Both the position numbers and the translations under genes were made by a program. Shown here one piece after another: positions 17,396-27,711 of a stretch of 64,000 nt of DNA; the first letter of the stretch is position 1, and the number at the start of each line of letters is the position of its first letter. Source of the stretch: Xanthomonas sp. SI (GTDB taxonomy: Bacteria > Pseudomonadota > Gammaproteobacteria > Xanthomonadales > Xanthomonadaceae); contig NZ_CP051261.1 of the NCBI RefSeq assembly GCF_014236855.1, positions 4,154,001 through 4,218,000 on the forward strand. Direction: 5' to 3'. The notes below the pieces were generated by a model. It made no database searches and was not told the DNA's origin. It was given only the letters and a program-made list of their open reading frames with translations.

Positions 17396-20134
17396 TTAAC
17401 TCAACTGCCCATGGCAATGCTTGTACTTCTTGCCGCTGCCGCACGGGCACGGATCGTTGCGGCCGACCTTGGGCGCCTCGCGGGTGACCTGCGCCACCTG
17501 CTGCGGGTTGTCGCCCAGCGCCATCTGCTCGACTTCCTCGTCGGCGCTGTAGCCGCCGGCGTCCTGATGCTGGAACTGCGCCTGGCGCAGCTGCGCCTCC
17601 ATCTGCTGGCGTTCCTGCGCTTCCAGCGCCGCCACCTCTTCCTCGCTGCGGATACGCACGCGCGCCAGCAAGGTCACCACCTCGCGCTTGGCGTGCTCGA
17701 GCATCTCCGAGAACAGTTCGAAGGCTTCCTTCTTGTATTCCTGCTTCGGCTGCTTCTGCGCATAGCCGCGCAGGTGGATGCCCTGGCGCAGGTAGTCCAT
17801 GCGCGCCAGGTGCTCCTTCCAGCTCTGGTCGAGCACGGTCAGCATCACGTGCTTTTCCAGCGCGCGCATGGTCTCGCCGCCGACTGCCGATTCCTTCTCC
17901 TGGAAATGGCGATCAACTTCCTCGCGCACTTTCTCGGCGATGCCGGCCGCATCCAGTTCCTCGTGGCGCTTGACCAGGTCGGTCAGCGACAGCGGCAGGC
18001 CCAGGTCGCTGGACAGGGTCGCTTCCAGCCCGGCCAGGTCCCACTGCTCGTCGATCGAGTTCGGCGGCACGAAACGCGCCACCAGGTCGTAGATCACGTC
18101 GTCGCGGATGCCGTCGACATTGTCCTTGACCGACTCGGCATCGAGCAGCTCGTCGCGCTGCGCGTAGATCACCTTGCGCTGGTCGTTGTTGACGTCGTCG
18201 AAGTCGAGCAGGTTCTTGCGGATGTCGAAGTTGTGCGCTTCGACCTTGCGCTGCGCCTTTTCGATCTGGCGGCTGACCATGCGGTCCTCGATGACGTCGT
18301 CTTCCTTCATGCCCATCATCCGCATCGCCTTCTGCACCCAGTCGGAGGCGAAGATGCGCATCAGGTTGTCTTCCAGCGACAGGTAGAAGCGCGAGGAACC
18401 CGGATCGCCCTGGCGGCCGGAACGGCCGCGCAGCTGGTTGTCGATACGCCGCGACTCGTGGCGCTCGGTGCCGATGATGTGCAGGCCGCCAGCGGCCTTG
18501 ACCGCGTCGTGGCGTTCCTGCCAGGCGGCCTTCAGGCGCGCGCGTTCGTCGTCGCTCAGGTCGTCGCCCAGCGCGTGCAGCTCCGCTTCCAGCGAGCCGC
18601 CGAGCACGATGTCGGTACCGCGGCCGGCCATGTTGGTGGCGATGGTCACCGCGCCCGGCTGGCCGGCGTTGGCGACGATCTGCGCCTCGCGCTCGTGCTG
18701 CTTGGCGTTGAGCACCTCGTGGGTGACCCCGGCCTTGCGCAGGTGCTCGGAGAGCATCTCCGAGGTCTCGATCGAGGTGGTGCCGACCAGCACCGGCTGG
18801 CCGCGCTTGGCGCAATCCTCGATGTCGGCGAGCACCGCGTTGAACTTGCCCTGGCGGTTGAGGAACACCTGGTCCGGCCAGTCCTTGCGGATGGTCGGGC
18901 GGTTGGTCGGGATCACCACCACTTCCAGGTTGTAGATGCTCTGGAATTCGTAGGCTTCGGTATCGGCCGTACCGGTCATGCCGGACAGCTTCTTGTACAT
19001 GCGGAACAGGTTCTGGAAGGTGATGCTGGCCAGCGTCTGGTTCTCGCGCTGCACCGGCACGCCTTCCTTCGCTTCCACCGCCTGGTGCAGGCCGTCGGAC
19101 CAGCGCCGGCCCGGCAGGGTGCGGCCAGTGAATTCGTCGACGATGACCACTTCGCCGTCGCGCACGATGTAGTCCACGTCTCGCTGGTAGATCGCATGCG
19201 CGCGCAGCGCGGCGTTGAGGTGGTGCACCACGCTGAGGTTCTGCGCGCCGTACAGGCGGTCCTCGTCGTTGGTCAGGATCCCGGCCGCGCGCAGCAGCTC
19301 TTCGGCGTGCTCCATGCCCGCCTCGGACAGATGCACCTGCTTGCCCTTCTCGTCGACCCAGAAGTCGCCCTCGCCTTCCTCGGACTCCTGCTTGGTCAGC
19401 TGCGGCACGATGCGGTTGACGCGGATGTACAGTTCCGGCGAATCGTCGGCCGGACCGGAGATGATCAGCGGGGTGCGCGCCTCGTCGATCAGGATCGAGT
19501 CCACTTCGTCGACGATGGCGTAGTTCAGGCCGCGCTGATAGCGGTCGGCCTTGGACAGCGCCATGTTGTCGCGCAGGTAGTCGAAGCCGAATTCGTTGTT
19601 GGTGCCGTAGGTGATGTCGGCGGCGTAGGCGGCGTGCTTGTCGCTGTGCGGCATGCCCGGATAGACCACGCCCACGCTCAGCCCCAGCCAGTTGTACAGC
19701 TTGCCCATCTGCGCGGCGTCGCGGCGCGCCAGGTAGTCGTTGACGGTGACCACGTGCACGCCCTTGTCTTCCAGCGCGTTGAGGTACACCGGCAGCGTCG
19801 CCACCAGGGTCTTGCCTTCGCCGGTGCGCATTTCCGCGATCTTGCCCAGGTGCAGGACCATGCCGCCGATCAGCTGCACGTCATAATGGCGCATGCCGAG
19901 CACGCGGCGGCTGGCCTCGCGGCACACCGCGAAGGCTTCCGGCAGCACCTTGTCCAGGCTCTCGCCGCCGGCGATGCGCCCGCGCAGTTCCGGGGTCTTG
20001 GCCTGCAGCTGCGCGTCGGAGAGCTGCTCCATCTCCGGTTCCAGCGCATTGACCTTGGCGACGATACGGTGGAGCTGACGCAGCTGGCGTTCGTTGCGAC
20101 TACCGAAAACGCGAGTAAGCAGACTGTTGATCAT
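17396..20134 (-). CDS. secA: Preprotein translocase ATPase SecA
   Basis: 912 residues, close to the 901 of E. coli. It drives post-translational export of unfolded proteins through SecYEG. Walker A MRTGEGKT is at 102-109 and the DEVD box at 209-212. The preprotein-binding and helicase motifs ([33 protein letters not shown]) follow, and the C-terminal zinc/SecB-binding tail [13 protein letters not shown] is at 896-908. The start at 20134 ([18 protein letters not shown]) is the usual one. Gene order secA-M23-dciA-lpxC-ftsZ is the same as in Pseudomonas. It is followed by repeats and a distant terminator. Confidence 0.98.
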   Translation of the reverse strand: MINSLLTRVFGSRNERQLRQLHRIVAKVNALEPEMEQLSDAQLQAKTPELRGRIAGGESLDKVLPEAFAVCREASRRVLGMRHYDVQLIGGMVLHLGKIAEMRTGEGKTLVATLPVYLNALEDKGVHVVTVNDYLARRDAAQMGKLYNWLGLSVGVVYPGMPHSDKHAAYAADITYGTNNEFGFDYLRDNMALSKADRYQRGLNYAIVDEVDSILIDEARTPLIISGPADDSPELYIRVNRIVPQLTKQESEEGEGDFWVDEKGKQVHLSEAGMEHAEELLRAAGILTNDEDRLYGAQNLSVVHHLNAALRAHAIYQRDVDYIVRDGEVVIVDEFTGRTLPGRRWSDGLHQAVEAKEGVPVQRENQTLASITFQNLFRMYKKLSGMTGTADTEAYEFQSIYNLEVVVIPTNRPTIRKDWPDQVFLNRQGKFNAVLADIEDCAKRGQPVLVGTTSIETSEMLSEHLRKAGVTHEVLNAKQHEREAQIVANAGQPGAVTIATNMAGRGTDIVLGGSLEAELHALGDDLSDDERARLKAAWQERHDAVKAAGGLHIIGTERHESRRIDNQLRGRSGRQGDPGSSRFYLSLEDNLMRIFASDWVQKAMRMMGMKEDDVIEDRMVSRQIEKAQRKVEAHNFDIRKNLLDFDDVNNDQRKVIYAQRDELLDAESVKDNVDGIRDDVIYDLVARFVPPNSIDEQWDLAGLEATLSSDLGLPLSLTDLVKRHEELDAAGIAEKVREEVDRHFQEKESAVGGETMRALEKHVMLTVLDQSWKEHLARMDYLRQGIHLRGYAQKQPKQEYKKEAFELFSEMLEHAKREVVTLLARVRIRSEEEVAALEAQERQQMEAQLRQAQFQHQDAGGYSADEEVEQMALGDNPQQVAQVTREAPKVGRNDPCPCGSGKKYKHCHGQLS

Positions 20135-20194
20135 TGAAGGAACCGGTTGGAAAGGAACGCCCGTACGGCCCAATCCCCCAGGGAATCGGCGGGC

Positions 20195-20226
20195 CGCAAA
20201 CGAAACAGGGCGCGAGGCGCCCTGTC
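20195..20226 (-). terminator. Terminator between the M23 peptidase gene and secA
   Basis: On the minus strand an 8-bp stem CAGGGCGC/GCGCCCTG with a 3-base loop is followed by TTTCGTTT. It would separate the M23 transcript from secA. The U-tract is interrupted, so some readthrough is likely. Confidence 0.65.
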
Positions 20227-20297
20227 GTGGCAAAGCGTATTGTAGCTTGGGGCGGGCTCCGGCGATTCAAGCGCCGGCACGCCGCCCCAGGCCCGAC

Positions 20298-21245
20298 TCA
20301 GCCGCGGCCGCGGCGGCCCACCGGGGTGGCGCCGTCGCCGAGGAACTTGGCCGGATTCATCACCACGCCGTCCTTCCAGACCTCGAAATGCACGTGCGCG
20401 CCGGTGGAACGGCCGGTGGAGCCGGCCTTGGCCACTTCCTGGCCGACCCGCACCAGATCGCCGACCTTCACCGACAAGCGCGAATTGTGCGCGTAGCGGG
20501 TGACATAACCGTTGCCGTGATCGACCTCGACCACGTTGCCGTAGCCACCGCGCACGCCCGAGTAGCTGACCACGCCATCGGCCACGGCCAGCACCGGGTC
20601 GCCGACGTTGGCGTGGAAGTCGATGCCCTTGTGGTTGCCGGCGCCACCGCCGAACGGATCGGCGCGGCCGCCGAAACCGGAGGTGATGTAGCTGTTGCGG
20701 ATCGGCATCCGCGACGGCACCGCGTTCTGGTCGAGCTGGTGGTCGAACAGCAGCGATTCGAGCACCGACAGCTGCTGGCCGGACGTGGCGAACTGCTGCT
20801 GCAGCCCGTCCAGCTCCTTGCTCAGCTGCGGCGCCGGCATGTCCTGGCTGACCTCGTCGTCGCCGCCACCGACGCCGACCGGCTGGTCGAAGTCGAATTC
20901 GCCGTCTTGCAGCTTGCCCATGCGGGTCAGGCGTTCGCCCAGCGCGTTCAGGCGCGTGGCCTGCGCCTGCAGTTCGCCCAGCCGCGCGGCCAGCGCGTTG
21001 ACCTGGGTCTGCGCGTCGCGGCGCACCTGCGCCAGCTCCGCGTCCTGCCGCTCCACCTTGGCCCGCAGCTGCGCCGAACCGACGAAGCCGGTCGCGGCGC
21101 TGACGCCGATGCCGAGTACCATGCCCACCGCCAACACCGTGCCCAGCACGGCCAGGGGACGCCGGTCTGCGAACTCGCGCAGACGCCACGGCAGGTCCTT
21201 TATCCCCTTTTCACGCGAATTGATTACGATCTTCTTAAACGCCAT
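20298..21245 (-). CDS. M23-family peptidoglycan peptidase, membrane-anchored
   Basis: 315 residues: a short cytoplasmic tail, one membrane helix (about 36-58), a coiled coil rich in Gln/Arg/Leu (60-110), an acidic linker, then a LytM/peptidase M23 domain. The zinc residues are in NHKGIDFHA and GAHVHFEV, with YGNVVEVDHGNGYVTRYAH between. All LytM ligands (H, D, HxH) appear present, so it is probably an active endopeptidase on peptidoglycan crosslinks. It matches the gene between secA and dciA in Pseudomonas. Start ambiguity: ATG at 21245 (chosen) or at 21257, which would overlap the divergent dciA start. Confidence 0.9.
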   Translation of the reverse strand: MAFKKIVINSREKGIKDLPWRLREFADRRPLAVLGTVLAVGMVLGIGVSAATGFVGSAQLRAKVERQDAELAQVRRDAQTQVNALAARLGELQAQATRLNALGERLTRMGKLQDGEFDFDQPVGVGGGDDEVSQDMPAPQLSKELDGLQQQFATSGQQLSVLESLLFDHQLDQNAVPSRMPIRNSYITSGFGGRADPFGGGAGNHKGIDFHANVGDPVLAVADGVVSYSGVRGGYGNVVEVDHGNGYVTRYAHNSRLSVKVGDLVRVGQEVAKAGSTGRSTGAHVHFEVWKDGVVMNPAKFLGDGATPVGRRGRG

Positions 21246-21255
21246 ATGAGTTTTC

Positions 21256-21732
21256 ATGTCTAAGCGAAAGTCCGGCGAGGGCCATACCACCGCGCCGATG
21301 CCGGCGTTGGACGCCGCATTGGCGGACAAGGTGGGCGACCCGTTGCGGCGTGCCTTGTGGCTCGACGCGCTGGACCGACAGTTGCGCCCCCATCTGCCGC
21401 CGAATCTGGCCTCCCGTTGCCGGTTGGCCAATGTGAACGGCGAACAGCTCGTTTTTCTCGTTGACTCTCCGGTCTGGCACGCCCGGGTAAGGCTCGCCGA
21501 GGCCGATATCCTCGCTGCGGCCCGGTCCCTCGGGCTGAAGGCCACCAGGGTGACCGTCAAGACTGCGACTGCATCCGCGCATTCCCCAATGCAACAGGCA
21601 AGAAGCAGGCCAGCACCGGTTTCCGCTGCGACGCACAAGGGATTGCGCGACGCGCTGGCGTCCTTGCAGGACGTCGATTCCACGACGCCTGAAGCAACGA
21701 CGGCCTCCGGCCGGCGCGGTCTGCGTACGTAG
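21256..21732 (+). CDS. dciA: DciA-like protein (DUF721)
   Basis: 158 residues with a DUF721 domain in roughly residues 20-105 (LWLDALDRQLRPHLPP, CRLANVNGEQLVFLVDSPVWHARVRL) and an unstructured Ser/Thr/Ala-rich tail. DciA is the ancestral loader/operator of the DnaB replicative helicase in bacteria lacking DnaC/DnaI. The position beside secA-lpxC is that of the Pseudomonas dciA gene, which supports the name. Its ATG overlaps or nearly touches the divergent M23 peptidase start (CATG at 21255-21258), so each gene's promoter must lie in the other's coding DNA. Confidence 0.82.
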   Translation: MSKRKSGEGHTTAPMPALDAALADKVGDPLRRALWLDALDRQLRPHLPPNLASRCRLANVNGEQLVFLVDSPVWHARVRLAEADILAAARSLGLKATRVTVKTATASAHSPMQQARSRPAPVSAATHKGLRDALASLQDVDSTTPEATTASGRRGLRT

Positions 21733-21880
21733 ACACGCACGACACGACCCGACGCATCCTAGCGGGCACCGGCGTCGAGGTCGTTATCGATTCGTTAAAT
21801 AGAAGTTAAGAAGGGCCGAAGACGCGATGGATCGCCCATTCCGTGATCCCTGACCGGTCCCGGCCGCGGGCTGGAAAACT

Positions 21881-22792
21881 TTAGGCGTAAGCCACGGCCC
21901 CGTAGGCCACCGGTGCCGGCACGGCCTTGGAATCGAAGCTCACCCACTCCCACGCGGCCTGCTCGGCGAGCAGCGCGCGCACCAGCTTGTTGTTCAGCGC
22001 ATGGCCGGATTTGTAGCCTTCGTAGGCGCCGAGGATGGCGCCGCCAGCCAGGTACAGGTCGCCGATCGCATCTAGGATCTTGTGCCGCACGAACTCGTCG
22101 GCGTAGCGCAGGCCATCGTCGTTGAGCACGCGGAACTCGTCGAGCACGATGGCGTTGTCCATCGACCCGCCCAGGCCCAGGTTGCGCTCGCGCATGTACT
22201 CCAGATCGCGCATGAAGCCGAAGGTGCGCGCGCGGGAGATTTCCTTGATGTAGGCCATGGTCGAGAACTCGATTTCCTGGCGCGACTGCTTGGCCGGGAT
22301 CATCGGGTGGTCGAACTGGATGGTGAAGCCGAGCTTGTAGCCGTCGTACGGCTCGAAGCGGGCGATCTTGTCGCCGTCGCGCACTTCCACCGGATGCTTG
22401 ATGCGGATGAAGCGCTTGGGCTTGCCCTGCTCGACGATGCCTGCGGACTGCAGCAGGAACACGAACGGGCCGGAGGAACCGTCCATGATCGGCAATTCGG
22501 CCGAGGACAGCTCGACGATGGCGTTGTCCACGCCGAGGCCGGCCATCGCCGACATCAGGTGTTCCACCGTCTGGATCTTGGCGTCGCCACGGCTCAGCCC
22601 GGTGCACAGCGTGGTCTCGGTGACCAGTTGCGCATCGGCCGGCACTTCCACTGCCGGTTCCAGATCGACGCGCCGAAACACGATGCCGTGATCGGCCGGC
22701 GCAGGGCGCAGGGTCATGTACACCTTGTCGCCGCTATGCAGGCCTACGCCAGTGGCGCGGATCGTGTTCTTGAGGGTGCGTTGCTGGGTCAT
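21881..22792 (-). CDS. lpxC: UDP-3-O-acyl-N-acetylglucosamine deacetylase LpxC
   Basis: 303 residues, the usual length. It catalyses the committed zinc-dependent deacetylation in lipid A synthesis. Zinc ligands H78 (TVEHLMSA), H237 and D241 (HKILDAIGD) and the catalytic H264 (SGHALNNK) are all present, as is the substrate motif IMDGSS. The start [21 protein letters not shown] is standard. A terminator separates it from ftsZ, so it has its own promoter. A weak candidate TTAAAA-17-TATTCT lies at 22841-22869. Confidence 0.98.
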   Translation of the reverse strand: MTQQRTLKNTIRATGVGLHSGDKVYMTLRPAPADHGIVFRRVDLEPAVEVPADAQLVTETTLCTGLSRGDAKIQTVEHLMSAMAGLGVDNAIVELSSAELPIMDGSSGPFVFLLQSAGIVEQGKPKRFIRIKHPVEVRDGDKIARFEPYDGYKLGFTIQFDHPMIPAKQSRQEIEFSTMAYIKEISRARTFGFMRDLEYMRERNLGLGGSMDNAIVLDEFRVLNDDGLRYADEFVRHKILDAIGDLYLAGGAILGAYEGYKSGHALNNKLVRALLAEQAAWEWVSFDSKAVPAPVAYGAVAYA

Positions 22793-22926
22793 GGGAGACA
22801 GTCTGGGAACGTCCGCTCAGACGGGAACTGAACGGAATTGAGAATATCACGCGTTTAGCCAAATTTTAACAATACGGTCACAGCGTCCTATTTGCGCAAC
22901 GCTGGCGGAGGCCGGCGTCGCGGTCG

Positions 22927-22958
22927 CAAAAATCTGCCGGGTCGAGACGACCCGGCAG
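22927..22958 (-). terminator. Rho-independent terminator of ftsZ / dcw operon
   Basis: On the minus strand an 11-bp perfect stem CTGCCGGGTCG/CGACCCGGCAG with a 3-base loop is followed by ATTTTTG. It lies about 80 bases past the ftsZ stop and ends the dcw cluster before lpxC. Confidence 0.92.
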
Positions 22959-23038
22959 CAAAGGACACGGCGCGCCGCCCAGGCGGACACTCCCGAACGG
23001 CGGTGTTGCGGCCGGCGCAGGGCCGGCCTGGCGAAACC

Positions 23039-24259
23039 TCAGTCGGCCTGGCGGCGCAAGAACGCCGGGATGTCCAGGTAATCGTTCGGCAGATCGGCCG
23101 CCGCCGGTGCCGGTGCGGACGCGCCCATCGCATCGCTGCTCGGACGCCGCAGGCCCAGGCCCATCGCACCGCCGACCGCCTTGGACACGGCGTCGCCGCC
23201 ATGCTCGAAGTCGCCGAATTCCGGCTGGCCGGTGGTGGCGTTGCGCACCAGCTTGATCGGCGCGCGCTGCTCCGGACGCTGGGTCTGGCGCGACACGGCA
23301 CGGTTCAGGCCGGTGGCGACCACGGTCACGCGGACCTCGTCCTGCATGTCCGGGTCGAGCACGGTGCCGACCACGACGGTCGCGTCTTCCGAGGCGAAGC
23401 CTTCGATGGTGCGGCCGATCTCGTCGAACTCGGCCATGGTGAAGTCCGGACCGGCGGTGATGTTGACCAGGATGCCGTTGGCGCCGGCCAGGTTGACGTC
23501 GTCCAGCAGCGGGTTCTGGATCGCCGCTTCGGCCGCCGCCTGCGCGCGGTCGTCGCCGCGTGCCGAGCCGGTGCCCATCATCGCCAGGCCCATTTCCGAC
23601 ATCACCGTGCGCACGTCGGCGAAGTCGACGTTGATCAGGCCCGGACGCACGATCAGGTCGGCGATGCCCTGCACGGCGCCCTGCAGCACGTCGTTGGCGG
23701 CGCGGAACGCCTGGATCATGGTGGCGTTGCGGCCGAGCACGGTGATCAGCTTTTCGTTGGGGATGGTGATCAGCGAGTCGCAATGCTGGCTCAGTTCCTC
23801 GATGCCCTTCAGCGCGACCTGCATGCGCCGGCGGCCTTCGAACGGGAACGGCTTGGTGACCACGGCAACGGTCAGGATGCCCATCTCCTTGGCCAACTGC
23901 GCGACCACGGGTGCGGCGCCGGTGCCGGTGCCGCCGCCCATGCCGGCGGTGATGAACACCATGTCCGCGCCCTGCAGCGCGTCCATGATGCGTTCGCGGT
24001 CTTCCAGCGCAGCCTGGCGGCCGACTTCCGGATTCGCGCCGGCACCCAGGCCCTTGGTGACGTTGGTGCCGAGCTGCAGCTGCAGCTTGGCGCCGCAGTT
24101 CTTGATCGCCTGCGAGTCGGTGTTGGCGGTGATGAACTCCACGCCGTCCACGCTGCTGCTGACCATGTGCGCGACCGCGTTGCCGCCGCCGCCGCCCACG
24201 CCGACCACCTTGATTACCGCGTTGGGTGCCATCTTTTCAATCAGTTCGAAATGCGCCAT
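23039..24259 (-). CDS. ftsZ: Cell division GTPase FtsZ
   Basis: 406 residues. Tubulin-like GTPase that polymerises into the division ring. The GTP-binding signature GGGTGTG is at 108-114, the synergy T7 loop is [11 protein letters not shown], and the C-terminal peptide [12 protein letters not shown] that binds FtsA/ZipA is intact. The start at 24259 ([20 protein letters not shown]) has GAGGA at a good distance. The frame stays open further upstream only because the repeat DNA before it lacks stops. The 290-base ftsA-ftsZ gap is unusually long and filled with repeat arms. Confidence 0.98.
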   Translation of the reverse strand: MAHFELIEKMAPNAVIKVVGVGGGGGNAVAHMVSSSVDGVEFITANTDSQAIKNCGAKLQLQLGTNVTKGLGAGANPEVGRQAALEDRERIMDALQGADMVFITAGMGGGTGTGAAPVVAQLAKEMGILTVAVVTKPFPFEGRRRMQVALKGIEELSQHCDSLITIPNEKLITVLGRNATMIQAFRAANDVLQGAVQGIADLIVRPGLINVDFADVRTVMSEMGLAMMGTGSARGDDRAQAAAEAAIQNPLLDDVNLAGANGILVNITAGPDFTMAEFDEIGRTIEGFASEDATVVVGTVLDPDMQDEVRVTVVATGLNRAVSRQTQRPEQRAPIKLVRNATTGQPEFGDFEHGGDAVSKAVGGAMGLGLRRPSSDAMGASAPAPAAADLPNDYLDIPAFLRRQAD

Positions 24260-24273
24260 GTCCGTGTCCTCTT

Positions 24274-24546
24274 TGAGCCGGGATTCGGGATTGGGGAGTG
24301 GGGATTCGGAACAGCTCCGATCCTCGTTCCCGCCTCTCCGTCCGGCGAGTGTTGTTGTTTGGAAGCCGGGATTCGGGATTCGGGAATGGGGATTCGCAAA
24401 AGCGCGATCGCCCAACCCGTTGCCCGCTCCGCGGCGGAATCACTACAAAAAAAACCTGTCGCCTACCTTCTCTCCGCTCTCCGCTTTCTTGCCTTTGCTG
24501 TTGCTGTTGCCCTTACGAATCCCAAATCCCCAATCCCGAATCCCAG
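24274..24546. repeat. GGGATTC-type inverted-repeat cluster (2), ftsA-ftsZ spacer
   Basis: Two forward arms (about 24276-24306 and 24366-24397, both starting GCCGGGATTCGGGATT) and one reverse arm (about 24514-24546) fill the gap. The reverse arm begins three bases past the ftsA TGA; the first forward arm ends about 17 bases before the ftsZ ATG. The middle includes a run of eight A's and GCTGTT-type short repeats. This looks like a nested or double insertion. Confidence 0.88.
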
Positions 24547-24549
24547 CCC

Positions 24550-25785
24550 TCAAAACTCGCCGCGATACCAATTCTTCAATTTCTTGAACAGGCTGCCGGC
24601 GCGCCCGGTGGGCAGCGACGGACGCCGGGGGTGTTCGATCTGGCTGCCCATCAGCAGCAGGCCCACGCCGGTGGCGTGCACCGGGTTGCCGACCACTTCG
24701 CCCAGGCCGGTGACGTGCTGCGGAATGCCCACGCGGACCGGCATCTGCACCATTTCCTCGGCCAGTTCGACCACGCCTTCCATCTTCGAGGCGCCGCCGG
24801 TCAGCACCATGCCGGCGCGCACCAGTTCCTCGAAGCCGGAGCGGCGCAGTTCGGCCTGCACCATCTCGAAGATTTCCTCGTAGCGGCCCTGCACCGCCTG
24901 CGCCAGCGAATGGCGCGGCATGCGCCGCGGCGGGCGGTCACCGACGCTCGGCACTTGAATGCTTTCCTCGGCGGTGGCCAGCTGCGCCAGCGCGCAGGCA
25001 TAGCGCACCTTGATCTGCTCGGCTTCCGGGGTGGGCGTGCGCAGCATGTGCGCGATGTCGTTGGTGACGTGGTCGCCGGCGATCGGCAGCGAGGCGGTGT
25101 GGCAGATCGCGCCCTGCACGAACACCGCCAGGTCGGTGGTGCCGGCGCCCATATCCACCAGCACCACGCCCAGCTCGCGCTCGTCGGCGGTCAGCACCGC
25201 GACCGAGGACGCCAGCGAGGACAGGATCAGGTCGTCCACCTGCAGGCCGCAGCGCTGCACGCACTTGCTGATGTTGGCCGCGGCCGACTGCGCGCACACC
25301 ACCAGGTGCGCATGCACCTCCAGGCGCACGCCGGTCATGCCGACCGGGTTGCGGATGCCTTCCTGCGAATCGTCGAGCACGTACTCGCGCGGGATCGCGT
25401 GCAGGATGCGCTGGTCGGCCGGGATCGCCACCGCCTTGGCCGCTTCCAGCACCCGGTCCAGATCGTTCCAGGTGACCTCTCCGTCGCGGATCGGCACGAT
25501 GCCGGGCGAGTTCTTGCACTGCACGTGGTTGCCGGAGATCGACGCGTACACCGAGCGGATCTCGCAGCCGGCCATCAGCTCCGCTTCCTCGACCGCGCGC
25601 TGGATCGACTGCACGGTGGACTCGATGTCCACCACCACGCCGCGCTTGAGCCCGCGCGATTCGTGCGAACCGATGCCGATCACCTCGATCGGATTGCCGG
25701 GCGAATACTCGCCGACCAGCGCGACGACCTTGGAGGTGCCGATGTCCAGTCCAACGATGAGGGATTTGTCGCCTTTGCGGTTCAT
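24550..25785 (-). CDS. ftsA: Cell division protein FtsA
   Basis: 411 residues, actin-like ATPase that tethers FtsZ to the membrane. Phosphate-1 motif IVGLDIGTSKVVALVGE (residues 9-25), phosphate-2 VVLVDMGAGTTDLAVF, the adenosine motif VLTGGASKMEGVVELAEE, and a C-terminal amphipathic helix (SLFKKLKNWYRGEF) are all present. The ATG at 25785 overlaps the ftsQ stop (ATGA) and has no Shine-Dalgarno of its own, because the adjoining bases are the edge of a repeat element (CCCGGCTCC). Translation is probably coupled to ftsQ. Confidence 0.97.
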   Translation of the reverse strand: MNRKGDKSLIVGLDIGTSKVVALVGEYSPGNPIEVIGIGSHESRGLKRGVVVDIESTVQSIQRAVEEAELMAGCEIRSVYASISGNHVQCKNSPGIVPIRDGEVTWNDLDRVLEAAKAVAIPADQRILHAIPREYVLDDSQEGIRNPVGMTGVRLEVHAHLVVCAQSAAANISKCVQRCGLQVDDLILSSLASSVAVLTADERELGVVLVDMGAGTTDLAVFVQGAICHTASLPIAGDHVTNDIAHMLRTPTPEAEQIKVRYACALAQLATAEESIQVPSVGDRPPRRMPRHSLAQAVQGRYEEIFEMVQAELRRSGFEELVRAGMVLTGGASKMEGVVELAEEMVQMPVRVGIPQHVTGLGEVVGNPVHATGVGLLLMGSQIEHPRRPSLPTGRAGSLFKKLKNWYRGEF

Positions 25786-26624
25786 GTCTTGGAGCCGGGA
25801 ATAGAGAATGGGGAATTGGGAATGGGGAAGAGCGGGCTCATGCGCGGGGATGGAGGGTCGGCCAATGCCGCATGGCGCGCGGGTTGGGTCGGAGCCGCGG
25901 GCTTTTTCTCCATTCCCGGCTCCCGGTTCACGATTCCCCGCTCCACGGTAAATCCATTGGTGTAGCGCAGGTCGGCGCGGGCGATCGGCGCCTGTTCCGG
26001 CGTGGCCAGTTGCGGCAGCACGCGGGCGAAGCGCGCCAGGCGCGCGCGGGCGTCGTCGCGGCCGACCACCACCTGCACGCCGTTGCCCAATTGCAGCGAC
26101 CAGCTGCCGCGCGCGTCCATCGCCACGCCGTCGACCTGCAGCCCGGCCGGCGCGAACAGCGCGCGCGATTCGTTGTACAGCGCGACCACGTCCTGCGCCT
26201 TGGCATCCGGACCGGCCAGTTGCGGTAACGCCATGCCGCGCAATTCGCTCGGCAAGGCGAAGATGCGGCCCTGCTCGGACAGCATGCGGTCGCTGCCCCA
26301 GCGCGCGAACGGACGGTGCTCGGTGACGCGCACTTCCAGCACGTCCGGCCAGCGCTTGCGCACCCGCGCGCTTTCCACCCACGGCAGCCGCTCGATCGCG
26401 TCCTGCGCGTCCTGCAGGCGGACCGCGAAGAAACCGCGGCGTGCGTACGGCAACACCACCTGGCGCAACTGCTCAGCCGGCACGCGCTTGAAATCGCCGC
26501 TGACCTGCAACCGGCTCAGCGGCCAGCGCTCGGCGCCGACCCAGCCGTTGAGCACCGCCACCACCGGCAACGCGACCAATGCCAGCGCCAGCAGCCAGGC
26601 CAGGATGCGCAGGAGGGCGGTCAT
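25782..26624 (-). CDS. ftsQ: Cell division protein FtsQ with repeat-derived tail
   Basis: 280 residues. Short cytoplasmic part, one membrane helix (about 8-27), POTRA domain starting WPLSRLQVSGDFKRVPAEQL, then the FtsQ beta domain ending DLRYTNGFTVERG. Normally FtsQ ends near here. This copy continues about 48 residues (233-280) through an inverted-repeat element (NREPGMEKK...FPIPNSPFSIPG) and still ends in the ATGA overlap with ftsA. The tail follows directly on the strand region that binds FtsB/FtsL, so it could affect divisome assembly. The start at 26624 has ACGGAG upstream. Confidence 0.93.
   Translation of the reverse strand: MTALLRILAWLLALALVALPVVAVLNGWVGAERWPLSRLQVSGDFKRVPAEQLRQVVLPYARRGFFAVRLQDAQDAIERLPWVESARVRKRWPDVLEVRVTEHRPFARWGSDRMLSEQGRIFALPSELRGMALPQLAGPDAKAQDVVALYNESRALFAPAGLQVDGVAMDARGSWSLQLGNGVQVVVGRDDARARLARFARVLPQLATPEQAPIARADLRYTNGFTVERGIVNREPGMEKKPAAPTQPARHAALADPPSPRMSPLFPIPNSPFSIPGSKT
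25791..25946. repeat. GGGAATG-type inverted-repeat element (3), inside ftsQ 3' end
   Basis: The left arm (25791-25830) is units of GGGAATGG with one GGGAATTG. The right arm (about 25909-25945) is the complement type CCATTCCCGG...CGATTCCCC. The loop is about 80 bases. The whole element is in the ftsQ reading frame, and the left edge is five bases from the ftsA ATG. Confidence 0.85.
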
Positions 26625-26640
26625 GCGGCACTCCGTGCCG

Positions 26641-26751
26641 TGGGATTCGGGATTCGGCATTGGGGATTCGCGCAAAGCGCACAGCAGGACTCACCGGCAG
26701 CACGATGCTGCCGCTGTGCGAATCCCGAATCCCCAATCCCGAATCCCGGCT
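26641..26751. repeat. GGGATTC-type inverted-repeat element (4), ddl-ftsQ junction
   Basis: The left arm (26642-26671) ends in CGCGCAAAGCGC. The right arm (26717-26750) begins GCGAATCCCGAATCCCC and ends CCCGGC, two bases from the ddl stop codon. The loop is about 45 bases. Confidence 0.9.
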
Positions 26752-27711
26752 TCACAGCGTCTGCTCCAGCACGCGCCACACCAGTTCTTCGAAATCGATG
26801 CCGGCCTGGCGTGCGGCCTTGGGCACCAGCGAGTGGCTGGTCATGCCCGGCGCGGTGTTGGCTTCCAGCAGCGCGAAATCGCCACTGTTGCCGTCGCGCA
26901 TCACGTCCACGCGGCCCCAGCCGCGGCAGCCGGCGGCGCGGAATGCGGCCAGCGCCAGTTCGCCCAGGGCGCGCTCGTCGTCGCCGTCCAGGCCCGGGCA
27001 CAGGTACTGGGTGTCCTCGGCCACGTACTTGGCGTGGTAGTCGTACCACTGGCCCTTGGGCACGATGCGGATCGACGGCAGCGCGGTGTCGCCGAGAATG
27101 GCCACGGTCAGCTCGTCGCCGACGACCATCTGCTCCATCAGCAGTTCGCCGTCGTAGCGCGCGGCCAGGGCCACCGCCTCGTCCAGCTGCGCCGGCTCGA
27201 ACACGCGGGTCACGCCGACGCTGGAGCCTTCGTTGGCCGGCTTGACGATCACCGGCAGGCCCAGTTGTGCGGCCGCGGCGCGGATCGCGTCCGCTTGCGC
27301 GGTCGCCGCCAGGCGCACGTAGCGCGGCGTCGGCAGGCCCAGCGACAGCCACACCTGCTTGGTCCGCACCTTGTCCATGCTCAGCGCCGAGCCGAGCACC
27401 GGCGAGCCGGTGTACGGCACGCCGAACGCATCCATCAGGCCCTGCACGATCCCGTCTTCGCCGCCGCCGTTGTGGCCGTGCAGCACGTTGAACACGCGAT
27501 CGAAGCGCTTGTCGACCAATGCCTGCGCCAACGCAGGAATGCCGTCCACCGCGACCGCGTCGACGCCGCGCGCGCGCAGCGCCTCGAGTACGTTGCGGCC
27601 CGAATCCAGCGACACCTCGCGCTCACTGGAGGTGCCGCCGAGCAGCACCGCGACGCGGCCGAACACGGCCGGGTCGGTGTGGCGCGGCGGCGCGAAATTC
27701 TGTGCGTTCAT
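26752..27711 (-). CDS. ddl: D-alanine--D-alanine ligase
   Basis: 319 residues, ATP-grasp enzyme making the D-Ala-D-Ala end of the peptidoglycan pentapeptide. The motifs are [21 protein letters not shown] (17-37), [27 protein letters not shown] and the metal site [17 protein letters not shown]. It belongs to the DdlB type found in dcw clusters. The start ATG overlaps the murC stop by four bases. The stop is followed almost at once by a dispersed inverted repeat. Confidence 0.97.
   Translation of the reverse strand: MNAQNFAPPRHTDPAVFGRVAVLLGGTSSEREVSLDSGRNVLEALRARGVDAVAVDGIPALAQALVDKRFDRVFNVLHGHNGGGEDGIVQGLMDAFGVPYTGSPVLGSALSMDKVRTKQVWLSLGLPTPRYVRLAATAQADAIRAAAAQLGLPVIVKPANEGSSVGVTRVFEPAQLDEAVALAARYDGELLMEQMVVGDELTVAILGDTALPSIRIVPKGQWYDYHAKYVAEDTQYLCPGLDGDDERALGELALAAFRAAGCRGWGRVDVMRDGNSGDFALLEANTAPGMTSHSLVPKAARQAGIDFEELVWRVLEQTL

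Noticed and set aside
17357..20137. A 926-codon frame antisense to secA
   Set aside because: It mirrors secA codon by codon (His/Val/Ala-rich) and has no start context; secA is unmistakable on the other strand.
20135..20194. Search for a clear secA promoter
   Set aside because: No -35/-10 pair could be separated from background in the GC-rich spacer, so none is listed.
24274..24546. Possibility that the repeats between ftsA and ftsZ encode a small protein
   Set aside because: Frames are open only because the units lack stop codons. There is no ribosome binding site, and the peptides match those at all other elements in any frame.
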